DNA of 12,004 nucleotides from JAJPHT01 sp035687045 (GCA_035687045.1 DASRYU010000188.1:1-12004), one strand, 5' to 3'; shown: positions 1 through 8,271, counted from the first letter of the stretch. The notes: a model not told the origin generated them from the letters alone. Numbers and translations: made by a program.

Positions 1-153
1 TCCCTTGACCTCTGCAGCGACGATGACGAAGAGAAGCCGTGCTGCCCCCTGGAGGACTTCAAGATCTTTGAGGCGGAGCTGCGGGACTGGTTCGCCTGCG
101 CCGGCACGACGCCGCCGGTCCAGGAGCTGCTCGTCGAGCTCAAGCAGAGGTGA
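1..153 (+). CDS. C-terminal end of an unrecognised protein (partial)
   Basis: This frame is open from the first base to a TGA at 151-153 and gives the last 50 residues of a protein that begins outside the window. The fragment has an acidic patch (DDDEE, about residues 7-11), then a CC pair and two further cysteines, and ends in a predicted helical tail (VQELLVELKQR). I do not recognise the family. The cysteines could be part of a metal site, but too little is visible to say. rtcA begins 40 bases downstream on the same strand, so the two may be co-transcribed. The phase-3 base composition is like that of the other genes here, which supports it being coding. Confidence 0.6.
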   Translation, partial: SLDLCSDDDEEKPCCPLEDFKIFEAELRDWFACAGTTPPVQELLVELKQR

Positions 154-193
154 CCCACCACCCTTTTCCGCCCCTCTCGCGTCGCGGGCCCCG

Positions 194-1201
194 ATGCGCG
201 TCGTGGACGGCTCGCGCGGCGAGGGGGGCGGGCAGGTGGCGCGCCTGGCGCTCTCGCTTGCGGCCGCGACGCGGACGCCGACGCGCGTGGTGAACGTGCG
301 CGCGAACCGGCCGGAGCCGGGCCTGAAGGCGGGGCACGCGGCGGCGTTCCGGGCGCTCGCGCAGCTTTGCGACGGGCGCGTCGAGGGCGCGGAGCTGCGC
401 TCGACGGAGGTGGCGCTCCATCCGGGGCTCGTCGTCGGCGGCGAGCACACGTTCGCCATCGAGACGGCCGGCCCCGTCTCGCTCCTCGCGCAGGCGGTGC
501 TCCCGGCGGCCGTCGCGAGCCGGCAATCGTTCACGCTGCACCTGCGCGGCGGGACGAACGTGGCGTGGTCCCCGCAGTGGGACGACTACGTGCACGTGCA
601 CCTCGCGCTCTTGCGCCGCCTTGGCGTGGAGACGGAGACGGCGCTCGCGCGCCGCGGCTTCTTCCCGCAGGGCGGGGGCGAGGTGACGGTCGAGCTGCAG
701 GCGCCGTCGCTGCGGCGCGTGGACCTGACGGAGCGCGGCGAGGTGCGCGCGGTGAAGGCGGTCGTGCCCAGCCACGGGCTCCCGCGCCACGTGATGGAGC
801 GCGCCTCGCTCGCGCTCGCGGAGGCGTTCCCCACGGTCCAGGTCGAGACGGATTTCCACCGCGGCCCCGGGACGGGGATGGCGGTGAGCGTGCGCGCCGA
901 GTGCGCGCACAGCGTTCTCGGTGGCGACGCGGTGGGGCGCAAGGGCGTGCGGGTGGAGGAGGTCGTGCACGAGGCCGTCGCGTCGCTGCAGGCGGAGCTT
1001 CGCAGCGGCGCGGGCGTGGACGTGCACCAGGCGGACCAGCTCCCCGTGTTCATGGCGCTCGCGGGCGGGGGGAGCTACACGTGCCGGCACCTCACGCCGC
1101 ACGCGCGGACGGTGCTCGACATGCTGCCCGAGTTCCTGCCCGTGCGCGTCGAGACGCGCGTGGAGGGGACGCGGACGCGCGTGGACATCACGAGCGCGTG
1201 A
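194..1201 (+). CDS. rtcA: RNA 3'-terminal phosphate cyclase
   Basis: RtcA converts an RNA 3'-phosphate to a 2',3'-cyclic phosphate at the expense of ATP, through a covalent histidine-AMP intermediate. The protein is 335 residues, the usual archaeal length. It opens with the family signature DGSRGEGGGQ (residues 5-14), continues with the RANRPEPGLKAGH segment, and carries HQADQLPVFMALAGGG before the adenylation site. The motif CRHLTPH near the C terminus aligns with the family's catalytic-histidine region, so His299 is the expected nucleophile. I chose the ATG at 194 because the signature motif follows it directly; the 60-odd codons open upstream are low-complexity and overlap the end of the preceding gene. 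No clear Shine-Dalgarno is present. It converges on the pantoate kinase gene with 22 bases between the stops. Confidence 0.95.
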   Translation: MRVVDGSRGEGGGQVARLALSLAAATRTPTRVVNVRANRPEPGLKAGHAAAFRALAQLCDGRVEGAELRSTEVALHPGLVVGGEHTFAIETAGPVSLLAQAVLPAAVASRQSFTLHLRGGTNVAWSPQWDDYVHVHLALLRRLGVETETALARRGFFPQGGGEVTVELQAPSLRRVDLTERGEVRAVKAVVPSHGLPRHVMERASLALAEAFPTVQVETDFHRGPGTGMAVSVRAECAHSVLGGDAVGRKGVRVEEVVHEAVASLQAELRSGAGVDVHQADQLPVFMALAGGGSYTCRHLTPHARTVLDMLPEFLPVRVETRVEGTRTRVDITSA

Positions 1202-1223
1202 CCGCGCGCCTGCAGTTCGTCGC

Positions 1224-2186
1224 TCAGGGGGAGGAGCCTGCTCGCTGCACTTCCACGAGCCGCGCGGGCGCCTCGCTCACGGGCACGACGCGCGTCTCGC
1301 CGAAAGGCTCGAGCGCGTCGACGAGGCGCGGCACGTTGCCGAACGCGAAGAGCGAGTGGCCCAGCATGCTCATGCTGGCCTTGCCGTGGGGGCGCGCGGC
1401 CTCGATGGCGCGCTCGAGCTCCGGCGTGAGGAGCTGCGCCTCGCGCGCGAACGCCTGCGAGTGCGCGAGGAAGTTGTCGAGCGTGGGCGCCTTGAGGAGC
1501 TCCGCGACGCCCTTGGAGCCCGCCGCGTTGATGGCCGCGCGCCGCTGCGGGTCGGCGAGGACGGCCTTCGTGGAGAGGGGGCCGCCGACGATGCAGACGA
1601 CGGCGTCGCCGTAGCCGACGAAGGCGCGCGTGGACCCGAAGGGCGGGATGCCCGGCGAGGTGCGGATCTCGAAGCCGCCGACGCTCGCGCCGACGACGTC
1701 GCCGAGCCCGCCGCGCTGCGTGACGTCCGCGGCGTGCGCGGCGGCGAGCGCGCTGCTGCGCCCCATGCGCAGGCACTTCGCGAGCGCGAGCGCGGCGGAG
1801 AGCGCGCCGGCGGCGGACATGCCGAAGCCTTGGCTCACGGGGAGGTGGAGGTCGGTCCACGCGCGCACCCGGATCTTCGCCTTGCTCCCTTTGGGCGCGT
1901 CCTTGTTGAGCGGGAGGCGGCCGTCGCGCACCGCTTCCTTGAGGAGCGTGATGAGCGCCTCGCGCGTCACGGGCGCGTCCGTCTCCTCCTTGTTGATGGC
2001 GATGCGGACGTCGAGCGAGTCGGCCGGCTCGATCTCGACGTAGGTGACCGCACCCTGCGAGAGGGAGAAGCCGGCGCCGCGCGAGCCGCGCTTGAGCGGG
2101 TCGGGGTCCTGGTCGTGGATCTCGAAGAAGCCCGTGACGTGGCCGGGCGAGAAGGCCGCGGCGCTCGCGCGCTCCACGGCCGTCAC
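1224..2186 (-). CDS. Pantoate kinase (archaeal CoA biosynthesis, GHMP kinase fold)
   Basis: Pantoate kinase makes 4-phosphopantoate from pantoate and ATP, the first of the two archaeal steps that replace the bacterial PanC/PanK route to coenzyme A. The 320-residue protein has the family's N-terminal SPGHVTGFFEI (13-23) and GSRGAGFSL (34-42), the GHMP-kinase phosphate-binding loop QGFGMSAAGALS (119-130), and GLGDV (160-164). The start is a GTG at 2184-2186 whose last two bases are shared with the TGA of coaBC, giving a 4-base GTGA overlap. A perfect GGAGGAG lies 8 bases upstream, so translation is probably coupled to coaBC. The partner enzyme, phosphopantothenate synthetase, is not in the window. 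Confidence 0.95.
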   Translation of the reverse strand: MTAVERASAAAFSPGHVTGFFEIHDQDPDPLKRGSRGAGFSLSQGAVTYVEIEPADSLDVRIAINKEETDAPVTREALITLLKEAVRDGRLPLNKDAPKGSKAKIRVRAWTDLHLPVSQGFGMSAAGALSAALALAKCLRMGRSSALAAAHAADVTQRGGLGDVVGASVGGFEIRTSPGIPPFGSTRAFVGYGDAVVCIVGGPLSTKAVLADPQRRAAINAAGSKGVAELLKAPTLDNFLAHSQAFAREAQLLTPELERAIEAARPHGKASMSMLGHSLFAFGNVPRLVDALEPFGETRVVPVSEAPARLVEVQRAGSSP

Positions 2187-3388
2187 GCCCTCAGCTCCTC
2201 CGCAAGGCGCGCGAGGATGCCCCGCGCGACCTCGTCCTTCGTTCCCTCGAGCGGCGCCGCGCTCGCGCGGTCGACGAGGAGCACCCGCGCGGTCTCCGAG
2301 CCGGCATTGGCGATGAGGTTGGCGACGATGAAGCGCGAGCCGGCGAGCTCGCCGCTGCGGCGCGCCTTCTCCACGAGCGGCGCCTCCGTCGCGCCCGCCT
2401 CGGCCTTGAACGAGACGAGCGCCGCGTCGGGCGCGTGCTTGCGCAGCTCGCGCACGAACTTGGGGAGCGGGTGGAGCTTGAGCGTCGTCGGGCCCGCGTC
2501 GGAGGGGATCTTGCCGCTCGTCCGGTCGGGCGCGAAATCGGAGAGCGCGGCGGGCACGAGGACCGCGTCGAACGCGTGCGCACGCGGCGCGAGCGCGAGG
2601 AGGTCCTCGACCGAGGAGAAGCGTTGGGTGGGCACGCGGGGGAGCTCGCGGACGTCGCCGTGCGCGTACCAGTGCTCGACGTCGGCGCCCAGGCGGAACG
2701 CCTCGCGCGCGAGCGCGGCGCCCATGCGCCCGGTGCTGCGGTTGGAGAGGACGCGCATGTCGTCGACCGCCTCCTGCGTCGCGCCGTTCACGACGAGCAC
2801 GCGCTTGCCGGCGAGCGTTCGCGGCCCGAGGCGGCGCAGCACGTGCTCGACGATGGCCTCCGGCTCGAGCATCTTCGCCTTCGACTCCTCGATGACCGAC
2901 GCGAGCACGTCCACGCCCATCGAGCGGAGCGTCTCGAGGTTGCGCACGAGCACGGGGTTGTCGTACATCGTGTCGTGCATCGCGGGCGCGAGCATGACCG
3001 GGTTCGCGGCGGCGGCCGTCGCGAAGAAGGTGGTGACCGGCGAGTCGTCGATGCCGTACGCCATCTTGCTGATGGTGTTCCCCGTGGCGGGCGCGATGAG
3101 GAGGAGGTCGGCCTTCCCCTCGCCGCGTCCCAGGAGCGTCACGTGCTCCACCTGCCCGGTGATCTCGGTGACGGGACGCACGCCCGTCGCGAACTCGAGC
3201 GCGTACGGGTGGAGGATCTTCTGCGCGTCCTTCGTCATCACGGGGACGACGCGCGCGCCGTGCCGGATGAGCTCGCGCGCGAGCTCCACCGTGCGCACGG
3301 CCGCGATGCTTCCCGTGACGCCGAGAACGACCGTTTTCCCTTCCAGGAGGCGCGACGTGGCGCCGCGGAGGCGGTCCGCCGGGTGCAC
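2183..3388 (-). CDS. coaBC: Bifunctional phosphopantothenoylcysteine decarboxylase / phosphopantothenate-cysteine ligase
   Basis: CoaBC joins cysteine to 4'-phosphopantothenate and decarboxylates the product to 4'-phosphopantetheine. Counting from the GTG at 3388 it is 401 residues. The N-terminal flavoprotein half has GVTGSIAA (23-30), the expected catalytic His82 (VEHVTL) and PAMHDTMY (135-142), the archaeal variant of the PxMNxxMW loop. The C-terminal ligase half has SNRSTGRMG (215-223) and SGKI with Lys293. An in-frame ATG at 3409 would add seven residues. I prefer GTG 3388 because archaeal homologues begin near this HPxxxLxG segment and because the TATA element at 3412-3418 sits about 27 bases upstream, predicting a leaderless mRNA, whereas the ATG abuts the TATA box. 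First gene of an operon with pantoate kinase. Confidence 0.94.
   Translation of the reverse strand: MHPADRLRGATSRLLEGKTVVLGVTGSIAAVRTVELARELIRHGARVVPVMTKDAQKILHPYALEFATGVRPVTEITGQVEHVTLLGRGEGKADLLLIAPATGNTISKMAYGIDDSPVTTFFATAAAANPVMLAPAMHDTMYDNPVLVRNLETLRSMGVDVLASVIEESKAKMLEPEAIVEHVLRRLGPRTLAGKRVLVVNGATQEAVDDMRVLSNRSTGRMGAALAREAFRLGADVEHWYAHGDVRELPRVPTQRFSSVEDLLALAPRAHAFDAVLVPAALSDFAPDRTSGKIPSDAGPTTLKLHPLPKFVRELRKHAPDAALVSFKAEAGATEAPLVEKARRSGELAGSRFIVANLIANAGSETARVLLVDRASAAPLEGTKDEVARGILARLAEELRA
2195..2201 (-). promoter_or_regulatory. Shine-Dalgarno site for pantoate kinase
   Basis: The minus strand reads GGAGGAG here, 8 bases before the GTG start of pantoate kinase and inside the last codons of coaBC. 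It fixes that GTG as the start and shows that this internal operon gene is read by Shine-Dalgarno recognition. Confidence 0.8.
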
Positions 3389-3410
3389 GCTCCGGGTCAG
3401 GCGCCTCATG

Positions 3411-3419
3411 CTATAAATC
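3411..3419. promoter_or_regulatory. Shared, possibly bidirectional TATA box between coaBC and the small membrane protein gene
   Basis: CTATAAATC reads as a TATA box on the plus strand and as TTTATAG on the minus strand. Its centre (about 3415) is about 27-28 bases from the + strand ATG at 3443 and about 27 bases from the - strand GTG at 3388. That is the spacing expected if both transcripts start at or next to their start codons. No second A/T-rich element lies in this GC-rich gap. Confidence 0.65.
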
Positions 3420-3442
3420 GGACGGCTCCGTTGGCCACCGCC

Positions 3443-3796
3443 ATGGGTCTTTTCGGCGGCATCCTGAAGGTCGGCGGGCTCCTCGTGCTCGCGCTCGTCG
3501 GCCTCGGCGCCTTCCTCTACTTCACCGACTACGCGGCGCAGGGGGAGATCGTCGAGAAGGGGCGCGACGCGGAAGGGCAGTACGTCGTCATCCAGCCCCG
3601 CTATGTGCCCTACGAGATCACGAAGCACCTCGACAGCCGGAGCGCGGACTTCGTGTGCGAAGGGTACCAGGTGATCTATCGCCTCCAGACGGGTCGTTAC
3701 ACCGTGAGCGACGGCCAGGGGCGCATCGTGTACGACTCGGAGAGCGGGCTCACCGACCTCTTCAGCCCCATCCGCTGCGGCACGCTGCTCGGATAG
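3443..3796 (+). CDS. Small membrane-anchored protein of unknown function
   Basis: The 117-residue product has one N-terminal hydrophobic helix (about residues 9-27, GGLLVLALVGLGAFLYF) that should act as an uncleaved anchor. A soluble domain of about 85 residues follows, with two cysteines (in DFVCEGYQ and PIRCGTLL) that could form a disulfide if the domain is outside the cell. I do not recognise the family. The alternating polar/hydrophobic pattern (YVVIQPRYV, YQVIYRL, GRYTVSD, RIVYDS) suggests a small beta-rich fold. The ATG at 3443 is supported by a TATA box centred about 27 bases upstream, consistent with leaderless translation. It is divergent from coaBC and is followed after 67 bases by the large HYR-protein gene on the same strand. 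Confidence 0.8.
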   Translation: MGLFGGILKVGGLLVLALVGLGAFLYFTDYAAQGEIVEKGRDAEGQYVVIQPRYVPYEITKHLDSRSADFVCEGYQVIYRLQTGRYTVSDGQGRIVYDSESGLTDLFSPIRCGTLLG

Positions 3797-3863
3797 GGCG
3801 CAACCGTTCCGCTGCACCGCAAACGCTTTGCCTGCTACAGGGTACGGCAGCCGCGGGGTAGGC

Positions 3864-6800
3864 TTGATCGCCATAGGTCCACGCAGGCGCACGGCCAGCG
3901 TGCTCGCGGTCCTTCTCGTGAGCATGGTGGCCGTCCCGGCCGCGTCGGAGGACAACGGCGTCCGCGCGGTCGCGACGATGACCGCGGACCCGCCGATCAA
4001 CGCCGCAGGCTGGGCCCGCAGCGACGTCACCGTCACGCTCGCGTGCAGCTCGGGCGCGGCGAACTGCCGCATCACGTACCGCCTCGACGACGGCCCGAAC
4101 ACGACCTACACCGGTCCCTTCGTCGTCTCCGCGGACGGCGCCCACTACCTCAACACGACGACCTCCCCCAACGGGCAGGCGGGGCTGACGAGCGATTCGT
4201 TCCGCGTGCGCATCGACAGGGCTGCGCCGCAGCTCGCGGCTCCAGGCGACGTCACGGCGCCGCGCGCCGAGGGCGGGGGCACGGTCGTCCGCTACGCCAA
4301 CCCGCCGGCGAGCGATGCGCTGAGCGGCCTCGCGGCGCTCGCTTGCGAGCCCGCCTCCGGCAGCACGTTCACGCTGGACGAGACGACCGTCACGTGCACC
4401 GCCACCGACGTCGCCGGCAACAGCGCGTCCACAAGCTTCGTCGTGCGCCTCACGGACGAAGGCGGCGAGGCCGACATCATCGCCGAGGCGACCGACGCGG
4501 AGGGCGCCGTCGTGCACTTCGACGCAGAGGGGTGCGCCCCCGCCTCCGGCTCCCGCTTCCCGCTGGGGGCGACGCTCGTGGAGTGCCCGCAGCGCTCCTT
4601 CACCGTGCGCGTCGTCGACACGCTGCCGCCCACGATCGAGACCCCGGCGAACCTCGTCGCGGAGGCGACGGGAGCCAACGGAGCCGTCGTCGACTACTCG
4701 CCCCCGGCGACAAGCGACCTCGTCGACGGCGCGGGCGTCGCCACGTGCTCCCCTGCCCCCGGCACCGTCTTCGCGCTCGGCATGACGACCGTCACGTGCC
4801 GCGCCGTCGACGCGCGCGGCAACGCCGCAACGCCGAAGACGTTCACCGTCACGGTGAGCGACACGACGCCGCCCACGTTCGACGCGCTCGCCGACGTCTC
4901 CGTCTCCACGAACGCCTCCTCGGCGGAGGTGGTCTACGTCACGCCCACCGCCCGCGACGCGGTCGACGGCGACATCGCCGCCGCCTGCACGCCCGCCTCC
5001 GGCTCGACCTTCCCCGTCGGAACGACCGTCGTCACCTGCACCGCCACGGACAGCGCGAAGAACAGCGCGAGCGCCACCTTCCACGTCATCGTCGCCGACG
5101 CGCCCACCCTCGGCGCCGTGAGCGACCGCGTCGTCGAGGCCACGAGCCCGAACGGCGCCGTCGTCGCCTACGAGCCTCCCTCCGCGAGCGACCCGACCGA
5201 CGGGCCGCTCCCCGTGACCTGCTCGCCGGCACCCGGGCACACGTTCCCGCTCGGCGACACGAGCGTCATCTGCACGGCCACCGACTCCGACGGTCACCGC
5301 GCCTCCGCGACCTTCCTTGTCCGCGTCGTCGACCGGCACCCGCCCGTCGTGACGCTGACCCTCGAGCCGGCGGAGCCGGACGGGCTCGACGGCTGGTACG
5401 TGACGGCGCCGCGCGTCACCATCGCCGCCACCGACAACGGCAGCGGCGTCGACCCCGCGAGCATCGCCTACAGCCTCGACGGCGAGACCTGGACGAGCGG
5501 GAGCAGCTTCGCCGCGTTCCCCCAGAACGCCTCCACGTTCCGCGCACGCGCGCAGGACAACGCGGGCCACCTCGGCTACGCGAACCTCACGCTCCACGTC
5601 GACACCCTGCCGCCGCACGTGACCGCGTCCGGCTTCACGCTGGACGGCGCGAGCGGGACGCTCACGTTCAACTTCAGCGAGCCGATGAACAGGACCAGCG
5701 TCGAGTCGGCGCTCGTGAACGCGAGCGGCTGGACGCGCGCCTGGAGCGACGCGTCGACGCAGCTCGTCCTGCAGCACAGCGACGTCCCCATCGGCACCTC
5801 GGAGATCGTCGTCGGCACGGGCGCGAAGGACGCGCACGGCGTGCCCATCGCGGCGGCCCACGCGCAGCGCTTCGCGCGCGACGCGCCGCCCCCGCTCGTG
5901 CTCCCGCCGGGCGCGCCCGTGGCGCTCGCCGCGATGATGACGCCCGCGGGCATCCAGCTCGGCTGGTCGCCGCCCGAGCTCGACAACGGCGCGCCCGTCA
6001 CGAGCTATCAGGTCTACGTGAACGACGCGCCCGCGGTGACGGTGACCGGCACGAGCCACTTCGTCGGCGCCCTGCCGCGAGGCGCCGTCCACAGCTTCGC
6101 CGTCACCGCCGTCAACAGCGCGGGCGAGAGCGAGCGCGCGCGGACGACGCTGCCCATCCCGCCCGTCTCCACGCTCGCGGCGCCCGCTCCCGACGCGACC
6201 GGCTGGCACCGCACGCCGCCGACGGTCGAGCTCGCCGCCGACCCGGCGCACGCCACCATCCTCGTCGACCTCGGCGCCGGCGAGAGCGAGTACAGCGGCC
6301 CGTTCGCCCTCCCCGACGGCATCACGACGCTGCGCTGGCGCGCCCGCGCCGGCGGCGCCGAGGAGGCGGAGCGCGTGGCGACCTTCCGCGTGGACACGAG
6401 CGCGCCCATCCTCGTGGAGGCGGACGCGAGCGGCGGCGAGGAGATCCTTCTGCGCGTCGTCGCGACCGACGCGCACTCCGGCATCGCCTCGGTGCAGGCG
6501 ACGCTCCGCGGCGAGGACGGCGCGTCCTTCGCCCTCGGCCTCACGCGCGAAGGCGGAGCCTACGTGGGCCGCGCGCGCCTCGCGCCCGGCACGTACGAGG
6601 CGACCGTCGTCGTCACCGACGGCGCGGGCCACGAGACGCGCGGCAGCGCCGGGCGTGCGAGCGTCCTCGCGCCGCTCCCCCGCGCCACGCCGGCTCCGCC
6701 CGCGCACGTGGAGGTGCCCCTCCAGACGAGCGCGAAGGGGGACGACGGCGCGAGCGGCGCCCCCGCCGCGAGCCCGGCCAGCGCCACGCCCGCGACGCCC

Positions 6801-8117
6801 CGCAGCGAGCCCTCGTCGCCGCCGCCAAGGCCGCAGATCGTCTTCGACGCGGAGAACCTCGCCGCGGGGGCGCGCGGCGTCATCGTCATCCGCCTCACGG
6901 GGGTCGACAACGTCGAGCGCATCCGCTTCGTGCTCGTCGACGCCGATCGCAACGAGCGGGAGCTCGTCGCCGGCGCGCCTGAGCTCGCATGGGACACGAC
7001 GACCGTCTCCGACGGCTTCTACAGCATCGAGGTTCGCCGGGCCGTGCCCGAGCCGGAGCCGGGCCTCCTGCGCATCCAATCCTCGCACGAGACCGTCCTC
7101 GCGAGCGCGCGCGTGCTCGTCCGCAACGACGTGCCCGTGCCCGTGGAGGCCGCGGGCGCCGTCGTGGGCGCCGTCCTCGTCACCGCCGTCACGCACGTCG
7201 CGCTCTCCGCCGCCGCGAGCGGCGCCTCGTCGGGAGCCACCTCCGCCGCCGGCGGCTTCGACGTCTTCGGCCTCGCGCAGGAGGTGGCGATCGACGCGGG
7301 CCAGGACAAGCTGCGCGACAAGACGCGCGAGCGCGACCGCCGGCGCCGCGTCCGCAGCCTCATCGCCACCGTCGTCAGCCTCGCGCTCGTCGCTCCTCTG
7401 TGGGCGTTCTCCGAGACGCAAGGATGGAGCGCCGCGGAGTGGATCCGCCTCCTCCCCATCGTCGGCACCGCCGCCATCATCGTCCTCGCGCTGAAGTACG
7501 CGACCGAATCCGCGCTCGCGCGCGCGACGGGAGCCAAGCCGCACGTGCGACTCTGGATCGCGGGCGCCGTCTCGCTCGTCGTGAGCGCCGTCGTCTTCCG
7601 CAACCCCTTCGGCTACCCCGCCTACGTGGACGAGATGGACGAGTCGGAGCAGCGCTCCACGTGGCGCATGCAGGCGATGCGCGCCTTCGCCACCATCGCC
7701 GGTGCGGCCGCGTTCATGCTCCCCTTCCTCGCCTTCGCGCACGTGCTCCCGTGGGAGTTCGTGAGCATCGGCCTCTTCCTCGCCGTCACCAACGTCGCCA
7801 CCACCGCGATGCCTTTCGGGCCGCTCCCTGGAAGGGACGTCTGGCGCTGGAACAAGCTCGCCGCGGTGGGCCTCGCGCTCGCCGGCTTCGCGCTCTACAT
7901 CACGTACGCCGCCGCGCTCGCGCCCCTGTGGACCCTCTGGGCGCTCGCCCTCGGCGGCGGCGCCGGCTACGCCTACGCGCTCGTGCGCTTCCAGCGCACC
8001 CTGGGCCGCGGCCCGCAGGCGGTGCGCGTGCCCGTGAGCGTCCCGGTCCCGGTCCGCACGGGCGAGGCGCCCGAGGAGGCGCCGGTGCCGGCACCGGACG
8101 CCGAGAGGCGCGCCTGA
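3864..8117 (+). CDS. Giant secreted HYR/Ig-array protein with C-terminal multi-pass membrane domain resembling a degenerate M50 (site-2) protease
   Basis: From the TTG at 3864 the protein is 1417 residues; TTG 3828 would add 12. A signal peptide (RRR then a hydrophobic run ending in PAAS, about 1-27) leads to an OmpL47-like Ig domain (36-120). Five HYR-type modules follow (about 130-491), each with a Cys pair spaced by PA(S/P)G-x-F-xLG; the second is truncated. Then come another Ig-like module (491-583), a Big_5/SbsA-like one (583-673), FN3 (679-771), two Ig-like modules (771-936), a Pro/Ala/Ser linker (938-990), a last beta domain (991-1090), and about eight membrane helices (1095-1375). The membrane part matches the archaeal M50 layout (GAKPHVRLW; PFGPLPGRDVWRWNK), but the HExxH site reads KYATE (1211-1215) and LDG reads LPG (1321-1323), so it is probably not catalytic. 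Likely a surface protein for adhesion or sensing. The domain calls are by eye. Confidence 0.85.
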   Translation: MIAIGPRRRTASVLAVLLVSMVAVPAASEDNGVRAVATMTADPPINAAGWARSDVTVTLACSSGAANCRITYRLDDGPNTTYTGPFVVSADGAHYLNTTTSPNGQAGLTSDSFRVRIDRAAPQLAAPGDVTAPRAEGGGTVVRYANPPASDALSGLAALACEPASGSTFTLDETTVTCTATDVAGNSASTSFVVRLTDEGGEADIIAEATDAEGAVVHFDAEGCAPASGSRFPLGATLVECPQRSFTVRVVDTLPPTIETPANLVAEATGANGAVVDYSPPATSDLVDGAGVATCSPAPGTVFALGMTTVTCRAVDARGNAATPKTFTVTVSDTTPPTFDALADVSVSTNASSAEVVYVTPTARDAVDGDIAAACTPASGSTFPVGTTVVTCTATDSAKNSASATFHVIVADAPTLGAVSDRVVEATSPNGAVVAYEPPSASDPTDGPLPVTCSPAPGHTFPLGDTSVICTATDSDGHRASATFLVRVVDRHPPVVTLTLEPAEPDGLDGWYVTAPRVTIAATDNGSGVDPASIAYSLDGETWTSGSSFAAFPQNASTFRARAQDNAGHLGYANLTLHVDTLPPHVTASGFTLDGASGTLTFNFSEPMNRTSVESALVNASGWTRAWSDASTQLVLQHSDVPIGTSEIVVGTGAKDAHGVPIAAAHAQRFARDAPPPLVLPPGAPVALAAMMTPAGIQLGWSPPELDNGAPVTSYQVYVNDAPAVTVTGTSHFVGALPRGAVHSFAVTAVNSAGESERARTTLPIPPVSTLAAPAPDATGWHRTPPTVELAADPAHATILVDLGAGESEYSGPFALPDGITTLRWRARAGGAEEAERVATFRVDTSAPILVEADASGGEEILLRVVATDAHSGIASVQATLRGEDGASFALGLTREGGAYVGRARLAPGTYEATVVVTDGAGHETRGSAGRASVLAPLPRATPAPPAHVEVPLQTSAKGDDGASGAPAASPASATPATPRSEPSSPPPRPQIVFDAENLAAGARGVIVIRLTGVDNVERIRFVLVDADRNERELVAGAPELAWDTTTVSDGFYSIEVRRAVPEPEPGLLRIQSSHETVLASARVLVRNDVPVPVEAAGAVVGAVLVTAVTHVALSAAASGASSGATSAAGGFDVFGLAQEVAIDAGQDKLRDKTRERDRRRRVRSLIATVVSLALVAPLWAFSETQGWSAAEWIRLLPIVGTAAIIVLALKYATESALARATGAKPHVRLWIAGAVSLVVSAVVFRNPFGYPAYVDEMDESEQRSTWRMQAMRAFATIAGAAAFMLPFLAFAHVLPWEFVSIGLFLAVTNVATTAMPFGPLPGRDVWRWNKLAAVGLALAGFALYITYAAALAPLWTLWALALGGGAGYAYALVRFQRTLGRGPQAVRVPVSVPVPVRTGEAPEEAPVPAPDAERRA

Positions 8118-8130
8118 GGCCTCACGAGAG

Positions 8131-8141
8131 AACGCTTAAGG
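8131..8141 (+). promoter_or_regulatory. Candidate tRNA promoter (BRE/TATA-like)
   Basis: AACGCTTAAGG is the only A/T-leaning element between the HYR-protein stop and the tRNA. The TTAA core is centred about 35 bases before the mature tRNA 5' end, which would place the start site some 8 bases upstream of it, a usual geometry for archaeal tRNA genes. Confidence 0.5.
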
Positions 8142-8172
8142 CTGAGTTCTGCGCTCGCGCGCCCTGCCCCAC

Positions 8173-8245
8173 GCGGTCGTGGCCCAGCGGTTAAGGCACC
8201 AGGTTCCCAACCTGGCATTCCCGGGTTCGAATCCCGGCGACCGCA
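8173..8245 (+). tRNA. tRNA-Gly (anticodon CCC)
   Basis: A full cloverleaf can be drawn in 73 bases. The 7-bp acceptor stem is GCGGTCG/CGACCGC. The D arm contains GGTTAAG, and the anticodon stem CCAGG/CCTGG holds the loop TTCCCAA (anticodon CCC). The T arm is CCGGG-TTCGAAT-CCCGG and the discriminator base is A. There is no intron, and CCA is not encoded. It reads glycine GGG codons. The bases from 8232 onward, through the acceptor stem and 17 bases beyond, are repeated at 8313-8343. Confidence 0.97.
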
Positions 8246-8262
8246 CTCGCTCCGCTCGCGCG
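8232..8262 (+). repeat. 31-bp direct repeat, copy 1 (tRNA-Gly 3' end plus flank)
   Basis: This copy covers the last 14 bases of tRNA-Gly, starting TCCCGGCGACCGCA, and 17 bases of downstream flank (CTCGCTCCGCTCGCGCG). It is identical over 31 bases to 8313-8343. Identity ends abruptly on both sides. Confidence 0.9.
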
Positions 8263-8271
8263 TTCGCCTAC

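Noticed and set aside
3389..3409. ATG at 3409 as the coaBC start
   Set aside because: It abuts the TATA box, and the family N terminus corresponds to the GTG at 3388. Kept as an alternative in the feature.
921..3416. An 831-codon + strand open frame across rtcA, pok and coaBC
   Set aside because: It overlaps three genes with unmistakable family motifs and its translation is biased low-complexity sequence.
3762..7742. A 1326-codon open frame on the - strand opposite the HYR protein
   Set aside because: Its translation is low-complexity Arg/Gly/Ala/Val with no domain, while the + strand frame has clear signal peptide, Cys-patterned modules and membrane helices. Long antisense frames are expected at this GC content.
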